From assembly GCF_007475525.1 (NCBI RefSeq), contig NZ_CP037899.1:1364001-1428000 (forward strand): a DNA stretch of 64,000 bases, in the 5' to 3' direction. Numbering within the stretch: position 1 is the first letter of the stretch; the number at the start of each line of letters is the position of its first letter. Made by a program: the position numbers and the translations under genes. Below the pieces are notes generated by a model. The model worked only from the letters and a program-made list of their open reading frames with translations. It was not told where the DNA came from and ran no database searches. The DNA is from Methylacidiphilum kamchatkense Kam1 (lineage in GTDB: Bacteria > Verrucomicrobiota > Verrucomicrobiia > Methylacidiphilales > Methylacidiphilaceae). Shown here piece after piece: positions 28,380-39,018 of the stretch.

Positions 28380-31300
28380 TCATAAGGAAGCTACTTTTTG
28401 GACTTCAGGCCATTCTTCTAAATCCACCGGTGGTTTTCCACCAATCTTTGCTGCAAGACTATAAATGCAAGGAACCACAAACAGGGAAAAAGAAGTAGAA
28501 ACAACGATGCCTCCTATGACTACAATAACAAGAGGCACCCTGACTTCTGCTCCAGGACCAAGTCCAAGAGCCGCAGGAATTGCTGAAGAAATCGTTGCTA
28601 GCGAAGTCATAAGAATTGGCCTTAGCCGAATGAAAGCAGCTTCAAGAATCGCTGCAGAAGTATCTAAACCATCTTCGAACCTCTTTTTATTAATAAATTC
28701 GACCAGTAGAATCGAATTTTTCATAGCTAAACCCATAAGGAGAATAAGCCCTATGCCACTGTAAAGATTCAAGGAAAGCTTTGAAATATAAAGGGAAAAG
28801 ATGGCTCCAGTGATCGAAAAAGGAATGGCACAGAGAATGATCAAAGGGAAAAGAAAACTATTGAACTGGATGCCTAGAACCATATAAGCAAGGATGAGCC
28901 CAAAGCCTAATGCATAGGGGAAAGCTCCAAAGGTTTCTTTGGCTGTTTGAGAAGCACCAGCTGGTTGGACAGAATAGGTAGGAGGCAGGAGTTTTCGGCA
29001 AATTTCCATCGCATAGTCGAGAGCTTTGGCCTGGCTATACTCCGGTTTCACATTGGCAAAAAGAGTAATCACCCGACGTCTATTTTCTCTTGTCATGTTC
29101 ATGAGTTTGGGGACGACGCGCAGGCTAGCGACATCCTTAAGATGAATAGGCTCTCCTCCATAATTGGTCCAAAGCGGTATATCTTCAATATCTTTTGGCT
29201 CTCTCCACTGTTCTGGGATGAATCGGATTCGGATATCATACCTACGAATGTCTTCTTCATTGGTATACATACCCTGCCTGGCACCACCAATGGAATAGCG
29301 GACAGAATCAACCAGCTGCTGCATCGAAATATTGGCTAACGCACATTTGTCCCTATCCGGTATGATCTGCACTTCTGGCATTCCCTCCCGGTAATCAGTA
29401 TCCAGATCCGTATACATTCCACTTTTATCAAGCTCGTTTAGAATTTTTTGAGATACCTCTTTCAAAACTGAATATTCAGAGCCCAATAGGCTCAACTCGA
29501 TATTAGTCCCTCTCTTAGAGCTAAAAGCACTCTGACTAATGTCGATAATTTTTATATGCAGATCTTGATAAGCAGCTTTTTTGAATTCCTTCCTCCAGAT
29601 TTTAAGGATCTCTTGAAGCCGCAGCTTCCTTTCTTTTCTTGGAGTAAGCGTAATAAAAAGAGCTCCAAAGTTAACCTGACCTCCACTATACCCGCCTATA
29701 CTGCTGAAGACATGAGCCACATAAGGCTGTTGTTTAAGATACTCTTCAAGAAAGCGGACTCTTTCTCCTGTATGTTCTAGAGAAGAACCAACAGGGGTTT
29801 CAATCCGGATTAAAGCTATACCCATGTCTTCAGAAGGAGAGAGTTCCTTATGGAGGGCGGGAAAGAGCCGCAGGGACAAGAAGAATATCAAAAAAGAAAC
29901 GCTTACCACTAACCATCTTTTTTGAAGGGCAAGCTTTAAGAGATTTCTGTAGATTCGAGCAAATTCCCAAAAAACTTTATCCAGCCAAACTTCGAAATAA
30001 TTCTTTTTTTCTTCTTTTCCTACATTTAAAAATTCAGCCACACGCATGGGCGCAAGCGTCAAGGCCTCTAACAGTGAAATGAGAACTGCTACACTTAAAG
30101 CCACACCAAACTGAGACAAAAATTTTCCGACCACCCCACCTACAAAAAGAATTGGACAAAAAACCGCAACGATCGAAAGAGTAGCAGCGAGGGCAGCAAA
30201 CGACACCTCATTGGCTCCATCCAGAGCTGCCGTCTGCGGGTCTTTCCCTAAATTTTTATGCCTTGTGATGTTCTCCAACACCATAATGGAATCATCGACA
30301 ACAATCCCCACGGCCAGAGACAAAGCCAAAAGCGTAAAGAAATTAAGCGTGTAGCCCAGGAATTTGAAAAATATAAAACTCCCTAGAATTGAAATGGGAA
30401 TGGAAAAGAGGACATTTAATGTTGTCCGAAAAGAACCCAGAAAAAGCAAACAGACAGAAGCCGTAAAAAATATAGTTAGTAAAAGAGTAAATTCTGTTTC
30501 ATGAACGGCTTCCTGGGTATATACCGAAGAATCAAAACGCGGTCCGATTGCCATCCCTTCAGGCAGATCTTTTTTAAGCTCTTTGACAAGGTCTTTGACT
30601 TCCTTAGCCACAGCAATTTCATTAAACCCCCTAAGCTTCTGAATACCCAAGCCGATGGCAGGTTGGCCATCACTACGAGAAAGCCGGGTTAGATCCATAA
30701 TCCCATCTTCAACGGAAGCCACCGTTGATAAAGGAATATAAACGGAAGAAGCTCCCCGCGTATTGGAAAGCAGATTTGATGCTGCACTTGTCATTGCTGG
30801 GTTGGTTAAAAACTGATTGCTTCCAGCACCTGTGACCCCCATTCCCCTCCCTGACTGCCTCCAATCCCGGTGATAGGAATGCCACTAGCTCCTGCAGCTC
30901 TATGGTTCAATGCTAAAGACTGCATTTCGTATTCTGATCTAGCTTCTCCCATAATCCTCACATTGATTTCGTTGGTTTTACTTTCCAAATACCCTGCTCC
31001 AAGCTCCATATTTTCTGCCTGAAGCATGTCACGAATGTCGGTGGGAGAAAGCTGCAATTGATTAAGTTTGTTTCTATCCAACCATATCCTCAAATTCCTG
31101 TCCGCCCAGCCCCCAAGTTGGATATCGCCTATGCCATGAACAAGCATAAACCGATCCCGTATGTATTTATCAACATAGCGAACGAGGTCTTTAAGAGGTC
31201 TATCCCATGTGACAGCGAGCCAGAGGATCGGACTATCATCCTGATTGATTTTAAAAATTTGGGGCGGATTAACATCTGTGGGAAGACGAACGCTTCGGAC

Positions 31301-31633
31301 CTTAGAATTAACTTCCTGCAAGGCTGCATCGATATTTTTATCGATATAAAATTCTAATTTGATATTGGCTATCCCTGGAAGCATAGTCGATTCGATGTCT
31401 TTGATTCCTTGGACAGATACAAGGACATTTTCCAAAGGATCTACAATCTCTGACTCCATAACTTCTGGTGCTGCTCCAGGCCACTGGGTGACTACGGTAA
31501 TCACGGGATAAGTGACATCTGGAAATCTACTTATTCCAAGAGAAAAAAGAGAGAGTAGCCCAAAAAAGACCAATGCTGCCATAAGCATCCAAGCTGCTAC
31601 AGGTCGGCGAATCGCAAATTCTGGAAAGCTCAT
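28380..31633 (-). CDS. RND efflux pump inner-membrane subunit (HAE1 type), frame broken
   Basis: AcrB/MdtB-like proton-driven exporter in two frames. The N-terminal piece (31633-30806) starts MSFPEFAIRRPVAAWM and includes the first porter subdomains; the rest (30842-28380) carries helix 4 with VVDDSIMVLENI (the proton-relay Asp pair), the second porter domain and the last six helices. The break falls in a Gly-rich stretch. One extra G in either of two G runs (plus-strand C4 at 30844-30847 or C5 at 30836-30840) restores one protein of about 1085 aa. It follows a second pump gene by 36 bp; no membrane-fusion partner gene is nearby. Likely a base-calling error, otherwise a pseudogene. Confidence 0.85.
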
Positions 31634-31669
31634 GATTCCTCTTTGCTTACAAAATCACAATCAATAGGC

Positions 31670-34600
31670 TTAATCCTTTTTCTCTACTAAACTTTCTTCT
31701 TCTTCTTTTCCCACAGCAGCAGTCTGAGGCTGGATCATTAAGGGCCTAGACTTTTCAAAACGAGAAAGTAAAAGATAAGCGGCAGGGACAACAAACAAGG
31801 TGAACACCGTTGAGACAGCAATACCGCCAAGTAAGGTAATCGCCATGGGGATACGGCTTTCAGCACCAGGGCCTAAGGCAAGAGCCGGAGGGATGGCGGC
31901 AGCAATCGTCGCCATCGAAGTCATAAGGATAGGCCTAAGTCGAATTGGGGCCGCTTCTAATATGGCCTCTTTAATAGAGAGCCCTTTATACCTAAGCTGA
32001 TTTGTAAACTCAACCAAAAGAATCGAATTTTTCTTGGCAATACCCATTAACAAAACAAGGCCAATCATACTGTAAAGGTTAATGGATTGGTGAGTAAACC
32101 ATAGCGCCAACAGCGCTCCACTCAAACTAAATGGCAAGGCAAGGAGCACAGAAAAAGGATGGACAAAACTGTTAAACTGAGAGGCTAAAACCATGTAAGC
32201 GATCACAACGCCAACCCAAATAGCGAAGACGAGACTTTGGAATGTTTCCTCGAAGGAGGCAGCTCCACCACTTAGAAAAAGTCTATAGCCTTTGGGAAGA
32301 TTTTTGCTGCATATCTTTTTAGCCACTGCCAATGCTTGAGCCTGGGATTTTCCTGGAGCAACATTAGAAAAGATAGTAATTGCTCTTTCTCGCATTTTTC
32401 TTGTCAGTGTTTGATAGGTTTGGACAGTCTGAAGCTTAGCTACGGAAGTTATGGGCATGAACTCATTGGTATTAGTTCGGATCCCCAACCGAGCGATATC
32501 TTCTGGTCCTACTCTTTCATCGCCTCGTAACCTTATCCGGATGTCATACCGTCTTTCTCCATTAGTGAATTGTCCTTGGGCGATGCCTCCAATGGCGATC
32601 GCTACTGTATTAGCAATGTTCTGAATGGGAATCGAACAAGCGTTTGCGGCAAACCTATCGGGATAGACTCTGACTTCGGGCATTCCATCTCTAAAGTCTG
32701 TGTCCAGATCCACAAAATAGCCGCTTTTTTTCATTTCTTCGATGTCTGCCTGTACTATTTTTTCCAGCACTTTGTAGTCTTCCCCACGAATAGTCAATTC
32801 GACAGGGAATCCCCTCCCAGTGGTAAATCCTCGAATAGAAAGATCTTGTGGGGTAGCCCGAAGATCCTTAATCTTATTTAATTCTTCCCTTATGGTGTCC
32901 ATCAAAACCCTTTGAGAAAGTATCCTTTCTTTTTTATCTTTTAAGGTGACATAAATAGTTCCAACATTGACTTCGCTGTCTACAAGATTCCCATCAGTCG
33001 CTCCTGTCCTTTGAATCATTCCTCCTACTTCGCCAAAGACTTTATCGACTTCCTTATGAGAAAGAATGAGTTTTTCACATTCTTTGAGCTTTTCTTCGGT
33101 ATAATAAATCGAAGAACCCACAGGAGTTTGAATCCGAATAATGAAAGAAGATTCGTCTTGAGTGGGGATCAGTTCCTGGGGTAGAAAACTGAAAAGTTTC
33201 AACGAATAAAGAAAAACACCTAAAGCCCCCAAGATCACAAGCCAGGGATAAAAAATACAAAACTTCAAAAGATGCTTATACCCTTTGGCAAGACTTTTGA
33301 AGGAGTAATCAACGATATAGGCTAAGCCTCTTCTTTGGTAAGAGTCATCCATAATTTGAGAACAGCGCATCGGTGTTAGGGTAATGGCTTCCAACAGAGA
33401 GAGAGCTACTGCAGCCGAAATCGTAAGACCAAATTGATAAAAATACTTGCCTATGACCCCCTTCATAAAAGCCACAGGGAGAAAAATGGCGATAATAGCC
33501 ACAGTGGCAGCCATAGCAGCAAAAGTGATTTCTCTAGCCCCATCTCTGGCTGCCATCACCCTTGTCTTTTTCATATCTCGATGCCTATAGATATTTTCAA
33601 GAACCATGATCGCATCATCCACAATAATCCCAATGGCCAAGGAAAGACCAAGGAGAGTAAAAAAATTCAAAGTAAAACCTAAAAAGTAGATGACAATAAA
33701 GGTTCCAAGAACAGAAGTGGGGATAGAAAGCAACACATTAAGGGTAGCAGTCCAGCTTCCGAGGAACAGATAACAGACCAAACTGGTGATAACAGCTGAA
33801 AGCCCAAGGGTAAATAAGGTTTCCTTAATCGAATCTTCTATATGTTTTGTTCTATCATAGACTACGCTCAGATGGATTCCTTTTGGAAGAAAGGGTTGAA
33901 TTTCCAATAACTTTTTTTTGACCAATCGAGCCACTTCCACGGAATTTGCTCCGGGTTGCTTTTTTATGCCGACACCAATAATAGTCTGTCCATTACTAGC
34001 CGCAATGCGTCGAATATCGTCCAATCCGTCTTCAACCTTTGCCACATCCTTTATTCGTATATTCGATCTATAAATGAGTTCTGTGCCCCTTTTTTTAATT
34101 TGAATATTGCCTACTTCTTCCGGACTCAGTCCTTCCCCCATAGCTCTCACATTGAATTGCTTATGCGGGTTTTCAAGATCTCCTGCAGCCACTTCCACAT
34201 GTTCCTGCATGATCGCCGTTTGAAGATCTTGAACGGTCAATTGGTACTGCGCCAACTTTTTACTATCTGCCCAAATTCTTAAATTTCTGACATTATAACC
34301 CGCTAACACAATCTGACCAACACCTGGAACAATTTGTAACTCGTCATGCAGCACAAGATCCACAAAAGTGACAAGATCATGAAGTGTCTTGTGCTCTCCA
34401 AAGACCCCAATCAATAAAATAGGCTGCTCTTCAGGGTTGTCTTTGACAAGGATTGGTTGCGGAACAGGAGTGGGGACCTGTTGCATGCCCACCTGCTGGG
34501 TTGGATCCATTGGTAATTTGACCGAGCTTATCTTCGATTGTACTTCGGTCAAGGCTGAATCGATGTTTCTACCGAGTTCGAACTCTAAAATGATGGATGC

Positions 34601-34864
34601 CTGCCCTAATTGAATATAGGAACTGATCCCTTTTAGCCCTTGTGCCGAAATCACTGCTTGTTCAATGGGATCGACAAGTTCTGTTTCAAGAATTTCTGGA
34701 GAGGCCCCATTCCATTGCAGGTTTATAGTAATAATCGGGAAATCGATCTCAGGAAGCTGACTAATTCCTAATCTAGAAAGAGCAACAATACCAAAAAAAA
34801 TCAACCCTACCATCAGCATCCACGCAAATACAGGCCTGCGAATGGAAAGATCAGAAAGGGTCAT
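31670..34864 (-). CDS. RND efflux pump inner-membrane subunit (HAE1 type), intact
   Basis: A 1064-residue proton-driven exporter with 12 membrane segments and two large periplasmic loops. The start MTLSDLSIRRPVFAWMLMVGLIFFG is the classic first helix; helix 4 carries GIIVDDAIMVLENIYRH with the two relay aspartates. A proline and glutamine-rich insert (about residues 120-145, PTQQVGMQQVPTPVPQP) in the first porter domain is unusual. It shares the same order of domains with its downstream neighbour, so the pair probably arose by duplication and may act as a heteromeric pump like MdtBC. Start ATG at 34864. Confidence 0.93.
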   Translation of the reverse strand: MTLSDLSIRRPVFAWMLMVGLIFFGIVALSRLGISQLPEIDFPIITINLQWNGASPEILETELVDPIEQAVISAQGLKGISSYIQLGQASIILEFELGRNIDSALTEVQSKISSVKLPMDPTQQVGMQQVPTPVPQPILVKDNPEEQPILLIGVFGEHKTLHDLVTFVDLVLHDELQIVPGVGQIVLAGYNVRNLRIWADSKKLAQYQLTVQDLQTAIMQEHVEVAAGDLENPHKQFNVRAMGEGLSPEEVGNIQIKKRGTELIYRSNIRIKDVAKVEDGLDDIRRIAASNGQTIIGVGIKKQPGANSVEVARLVKKKLLEIQPFLPKGIHLSVVYDRTKHIEDSIKETLFTLGLSAVITSLVCYLFLGSWTATLNVLLSIPTSVLGTFIVIYFLGFTLNFFTLLGLSLAIGIIVDDAIMVLENIYRHRDMKKTRVMAARDGAREITFAAMAATVAIIAIFLPVAFMKGVIGKYFYQFGLTISAAVALSLLEAITLTPMRCSQIMDDSYQRRGLAYIVDYSFKSLAKGYKHLLKFCIFYPWLVILGALGVFLYSLKLFSFLPQELIPTQDESSFIIRIQTPVGSSIYYTEEKLKECEKLILSHKEVDKVFGEVGGMIQRTGATDGNLVDSEVNVGTIYVTLKDKKERILSQRVLMDTIREELNKIKDLRATPQDLSIRGFTTGRGFPVELTIRGEDYKVLEKIVQADIEEMKKSGYFVDLDTDFRDGMPEVRVYPDRFAANACSIPIQNIANTVAIAIGGIAQGQFTNGERRYDIRIRLRGDERVGPEDIARLGIRTNTNEFMPITSVAKLQTVQTYQTLTRKMRERAITIFSNVAPGKSQAQALAVAKKICSKNLPKGYRLFLSGGAASFEETFQSLVFAIWVGVVIAYMVLASQFNSFVHPFSVLLALPFSLSGALLALWFTHQSINLYSMIGLVLLMGIAKKNSILLVEFTNQLRYKGLSIKEAILEAAPIRLRPILMTSMATIAAAIPPALALGPGAESRIPMAITLLGGIAVSTVFTLFVVPAAYLLLSRFEKSRPLMIQPQTAAVGKEEEESLVEKKD

Positions 34865-34969
34865 AAAATGATCAATTTATCGTTTTATCTTCAAGACCTC
34901 AGAGTCCATCCATAAACAATTTGTTTATTTGAAAATATAGCGTGTTTTGTCGTTAGTGAGAAAAAATAG

Positions 34970-35478
34970 CTATCGAGGTGGTTGGGAACCTGTGGCCAAA
35001 GCAGAAACAAAAGGAGGTACCGTTATACCCGTAGTAGGAACAAATTCATTTTTTGTTTTTGAATAGCTTATTCCAGAGGTTGGCCCAAATCGTCCTTGCC
35101 CAATATATGTCGAACCCAAATAGTTGGTAGAAATCATTATTGTTGCCGAACCAGGCCGATTGCCTTGTAGAAATTGGCCAGAGGTAAATTTCGTATAACT
35201 AGGGAAAACCGATTCTCTGAGATGACGGATGCCATGGAGGCCTGCAGGGTAACTTTTATAGGAAGGGAAAAGAGGATTGACCGCTTTTGTTGTGGATGCG
35301 GAACGATAAAGTTTTATCTTTTCAGTTGTTGGATGGGGTTGCTTCAGTCCTCGTGTATGTCCAAACCCTCCCCCTCTACCTCCCCCCCTCGAGCCATACC
35401 GGAAGTAGCCACAGAAAAAAACAAAAGACCACAAACGAGCCATAAAGAAAGTTTCCCTCTATAATGCTCAATGACCAT
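34970..35478 (-). CDS. Exported Gly-rich hypothetical protein, frame broken at a G7 run
   Basis: From ATG 35478 (ribosome-like AAGGAAG just before it) the frame gives a clean signal peptide, LWLVCGLLFFSVATSGMA, and then stops soon after the G7 run (plus-strand C7 at 35382-35388). One more G leads into the downstream frame: RGGGGRGGGFGHTRG and about 130 residues rich in Ser, Thr, Pro and Tyr. The intact product would be about 169 aa and secreted. No family recognised. It lies between the sigma factor and the first RND pump. A G run at the signal-peptide junction could also permit phase variation. Confidence 0.6.
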
Positions 35479-35543
35479 GCTTCCTTCTGCTTAAACTATT
35501 ATATAGGCAAAACAAATTTTCTTAAAAAAAGTTTTTGTTTTCC

Positions 35544-36122
35544 TCAGTCTATTCTCTTACCACTTGCCTCCCATTTTTGAAAAGCAAGCCTTAAGGTCTC
35601 TCTTGCCCTAAAAAGTAGGGATTTTGTGGCGGGAATACTCACCCCAAGAATCCTTGCTATTTCATCATACGAAAGGTCCTCATAGCTTTTCAATATGACT
35701 GCTAATCGTTGTCTTGGAGGTAAGTCATCAATGATCTTTTCGATCCATTCCATCTGCTCTTGCTTAACGAGCTGGTCCAAAGGAGACATTGCCGACTGAT
35801 AGGTAGCTATATCTTTATCTTCGCCGTTTTCCGTCACAAGAGGAGAAGATTGGATCTCCTTTTTCCGAAATTGATTGAGAACCAGTCTTCGTAAGATCGT
35901 ATATAACCAGGTCCTTAGTTTTGCCCTTGGTTCATAGCGGCCTGCGGCTCTATAGGCTTGAAGAAAAACTTTCTGAGTTATTTCTTCGGCTAGAAACTTA
36001 TCTTTTAACATTTTCAGTGCGGCTCCATAAATCGCTTGATAATGTCTTTGTACAAGAAGACCATAGGCCTCATCATCCCCCTTTGCCGTCAGTGCCATTA
36101 ATTCAGAATCGCTATATTCCAT
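35544..36122 (-). CDS. ECF-type RNA polymerase sigma factor
   Basis: Sigma-70 family, group 4, 192 residues. Region 2 covers about residues 20-90 (LVQRHYQAIYGAALKML, then AEEITQKVFLQAYRAAGRYEPRAKLRTWLYTI) and region 4 about 125-180 (DDLPPRQRLAVILKSYEDLSYDEIARILGVSIPATKSLLFRARE). There is no adjacent anti-sigma gene. It stands between the tolC-like and Gly-rich protein genes, same strand, so it may control the efflux block. Confidence 0.92.
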   Translation of the reverse strand: MEYSDSELMALTAKGDDEAYGLLVQRHYQAIYGAALKMLKDKFLAEEITQKVFLQAYRAAGRYEPRAKLRTWLYTILRRLVLNQFRKKEIQSSPLVTENGEDKDIATYQSAMSPLDQLVKQEQMEWIEKIIDDLPPRQRLAVILKSYEDLSYDEIARILGVSIPATKSLLFRARETLRLAFQKWEASGKRID

Positions 36123-36234
36123 ATTTTTTCTCCATTACAGGTCATTACTTGGCCTCCTCTAGACAATTGTCTTATCATCTTAAAAAGGCTCAGCGCTTCG
36201 GACAAGTAAAAAATTTTGAATCAGCCCAAAGCCC

Positions 36235-37779
36235 TTACCTTGATAACATTTGGGAAGGATCAATTGGCTGGAGTTCCGCAGGTTGCGTTTTGATAATTTT
36301 TTGAACCGGCATCGCAGATCCTTCTGGATTTCTAGGTACTGTGCCTGCAGCCACAAAGAGGTTAACCAATTGCATCCTTGCTCCCATTTCGGCCTGAAAT
36401 AGGTTGAGTCTGGCTGTTTGATAGGTATTTAAAGCAACAAGAACATCCAGCAAAGCGGCTACTCCTCTTTGAAAATCATCTCTTTGGGCAGCGTAATAAA
36501 GGGCTCCCACCTCTGTTTCCTCCCTCAATTGTACCACTTGACTGATCGCAGCATTAAAGAGAGCAAAGGAAATACGCACATTTTCATCCGCTTGCCTTTT
36601 CAAATCTTCCAATTGAAGTTGCACTTGATGCACAAGGGCTTCTTGCTGCCTGATCGTTGAGGTATATAGACCACCATTGAAGATGGGCATCGAAGTGATC
36701 ACGTTGACATTCCAGACGTTTGGGACAGGTGGGTCATGAGTCAAAAGATAAAACCCATTAACAGAGATGGTGGGACCAAGCATACCTCTGGCAACAGCCA
36801 ATCCAGCTTTCTGAGCGCGCAACAGTTGGACTTGAGCCAATACATCGGGCCTAGAACCAACCTGGGCAAGATACTCTTCTAGGTTCTTTGTCGAAGGCAG
36901 GCTTTGGGTGTCTTTTATGTTTATTTTTTCAGGTGGAATCCCCAAATAATAGGTAAGAAGAGCCAGAAACTGATTGTAGAAGCCTTTGTAATTTTCCCTT
37001 TGAGCTACGGTTGCCGCTAAATTCGTTTGTGTTTGGAACACATCGGCTGGCCTCGATCTTCCAATTTTTTGCCTATACTCTAATTCATTGACAAGTGCCT
37101 GCAGAATATCGATCTGATCGTTCAATATGGCGATACTCCCTTCGTACATCAACGCGCTATAAAAAGCTGAAGCCAGATTCGCGTAGAGAAGTTGATAATC
37201 CCTTTCCATATGATAAGCGGAGTAAGCGGCAGTCGCCCGAGCCGCATTCAGCCGGTTGACATTCTGAAAACTATTGAAAATAGTCCATGTACCACTGAGG
37301 GAATTTAAGGAAAAGTAAGTACTTGGTGCGACTCCAAAGGCTATGCCCCCTAAGGTTGGGGCAAAGCCAACGCTGTTTTGAAAACTTTGTTCATTTAAGA
37401 AAGAGACTTGAGGATAAAATTGAGCAAGCGTTTGAGATACAACGGCTTGCTGAGCAATCATGCCCTGATAGTCTATCTTTAGCTGATTCCACCTTGCGGC
37501 TGCAAGTTGGAAACATTGAAAGAGGTCTAGTGCTGTTTTATCGGATTGTTTGTGGGCAATTGGAGAAACAGCTTTCAGCAATTCCTCAAGAGGAGGGGTA
37601 TAGGAAGGAGCAATTCTACCAGGAACAGGTTGACTAATAGGAGGTAGTGCTCTTGGCGGTGGTTTGCCTTCTTCCACTGCAGGAACTTGCGCTTCCACAG
37701 TCGGTAGTCTTTCTTCAGCGAATGATTGGATAAGCGGACTGAGGAAGAACCAAAGGACAATTATTACTACCATGACCAT
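36235..37779 (-). CDS. TolC-family outer-membrane efflux protein
   Basis: Outer-membrane channel of tripartite efflux systems. A signal peptide (VVIIVLWFFLSPLIQSFA, residues 4-21) is followed by a proline-rich spacer and two OEP repeats of long helices and short strands, e.g. YANLASAFYSALMYEGSIAILNDQIDIL and LFNAAISQVVQLREETEVGALYYA. Length of 514 aa is normal. It heads the minus-strand efflux block that contains two RND pumps, but no periplasmic adaptor gene is in the window. Confidence 0.9.
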   Translation of the reverse strand: MVMVVIIVLWFFLSPLIQSFAEERLPTVEAQVPAVEEGKPPPRALPPISQPVPGRIAPSYTPPLEELLKAVSPIAHKQSDKTALDLFQCFQLAAARWNQLKIDYQGMIAQQAVVSQTLAQFYPQVSFLNEQSFQNSVGFAPTLGGIAFGVAPSTYFSLNSLSGTWTIFNSFQNVNRLNAARATAAYSAYHMERDYQLLYANLASAFYSALMYEGSIAILNDQIDILQALVNELEYRQKIGRSRPADVFQTQTNLAATVAQRENYKGFYNQFLALLTYYLGIPPEKINIKDTQSLPSTKNLEEYLAQVGSRPDVLAQVQLLRAQKAGLAVARGMLGPTISVNGFYLLTHDPPVPNVWNVNVITSMPIFNGGLYTSTIRQQEALVHQVQLQLEDLKRQADENVRISFALFNAAISQVVQLREETEVGALYYAAQRDDFQRGVAALLDVLVALNTYQTARLNLFQAEMGARMQLVNLFVAAGTVPRNPEGSAMPVQKIIKTQPAELQPIDPSQMLSR

Positions 37780-37941
37780 TGCCCTTTTTATAACAAAGAA
37801 AACTAAACTTTATCCAAAAATTTTGTTTTTTTTTCCCTTTTTTTATCTCCGTTTTTCTAAAAATTCAATTAAATAGAGAAGTACCGTTTTTTTTCTTTTT
37901 AAAACATAATTTTACTATCAAAACCCGACTGATGCGATTTA

Positions 37942-39018
37942 ATGCAGACGGAAGAAAAAATAAAGAGCCTTAGCGAACTTTCTGAAAGAATAGGACAAAT
38001 AGAAAGTTTAAGTGGGAGTATTCGCTGCCAACTAGTATCTACAAAAGAATCTACTACCCGAAACGGATCTTTTTTCCTAGATATTGAAATTGCAGACCAT
38101 TCAGGAAACAAAAAAATTAAAATATGGCAGGAATCAAAAGCCTATGCTTCTTTTTTAACACTGCCAAAGAACGCCTTTGTCGAATTTTCAGCGACTTTTC
38201 GCAATAGCTCCTATGGTTTGCAAGCGATCGTCCATACTCTGAGGGTTTTAAACCAAGAAGAAATACAAGAACTTCTTGAACCAAACCGCAATGCTGAAAT
38301 TCAAGCGGATTGGGAACTGCTTCAAAAAAAAATAGGCTCCATAGCAGATCCTCGCCTTAATCGCTTATGTTCCCAATTCCTAATCGACTATGGAGAAAGA
38401 TTCAAAAGGGCGGCGGCTGCTAGAGAATACCATCATAATTTCCGTGGTGGCTTGCTCAGACATGTATGCCAAATGATCCAAGCTGCCGAAGGGTTGATGG
38501 CAGCTTATCCTGTGTACAACTGGGACCTTATCAAAGCGGGGATCCTTTTCCATGATTGTGGAAAACTCTGGGAAAACGATTTCCAAGAACAGGGGTTTGT
38601 CATGAAAAGAAGCAAAACAGCCGAACTCATTGGCCACATCCCAATAGGGGTAGAAATTGTCAACTCCTTGTGGAGAAGCCTGCAACATAGCGAGGAATTT
38701 CACAAAGCCTTGATTCCCCCTTCAGATCTAGTCCGAGTCCATCTCCTTCACTTAATCGTTTCCCATCACGGTCTTAGAGAATATGGCTCTCCTGTGACCC
38801 CAAGGACGCCAGAGGCTTGGATTCTTCATATCCTCGATAATCTGGATGCAAAATTAGAGATGTTTCGTTGCGCCTATGAAGAGGGGAAAGAAGTTGTACC
38901 TGGCATCTTTGAAAGAAGGCCTCCTCTAGAAGGCTATCCTATTGCTCCCTTAAGCAAGTATACATCCACCCCAAAGCCTTCGACTGAGGAGACCGCTCCA
39001 GAAAACCTTATGGACTAA
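37942..39018 (+). CDS. 3'-5' exoribonuclease YhaM family (OB fold + HD domain)
   Basis: A metal-dependent nuclease. An N-terminal OB fold (about residues 20-110) precedes an HD domain with HHNFRGGLLRH, the ILFHDCGK metal pair, the IVSHHGLREYGSP motif and HILDNLDAKLEMF (the final Asp). All expected ligands are visible. The 358-aa length is a little above the usual 310-320 because of the C-terminal extension. It is convergent with purC, and the two coding ends overlap by 11 bp. Confidence 0.88.
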   Translation: MQTEEKIKSLSELSERIGQIESLSGSIRCQLVSTKESTTRNGSFFLDIEIADHSGNKKIKIWQESKAYASFLTLPKNAFVEFSATFRNSSYGLQAIVHTLRVLNQEEIQELLEPNRNAEIQADWELLQKKIGSIADPRLNRLCSQFLIDYGERFKRAAAAREYHHNFRGGLLRHVCQMIQAAEGLMAAYPVYNWDLIKAGILFHDCGKLWENDFQEQGFVMKRSKTAELIGHIPIGVEIVNSLWRSLQHSEEFHKALIPPSDLVRVHLLHLIVSHHGLREYGSPVTPRTPEAWILHILDNLDAKLEMFRCAYEEGKEVVPGIFERRPPLEGYPIAPLSKYTSTPKPSTEETAPENLMD

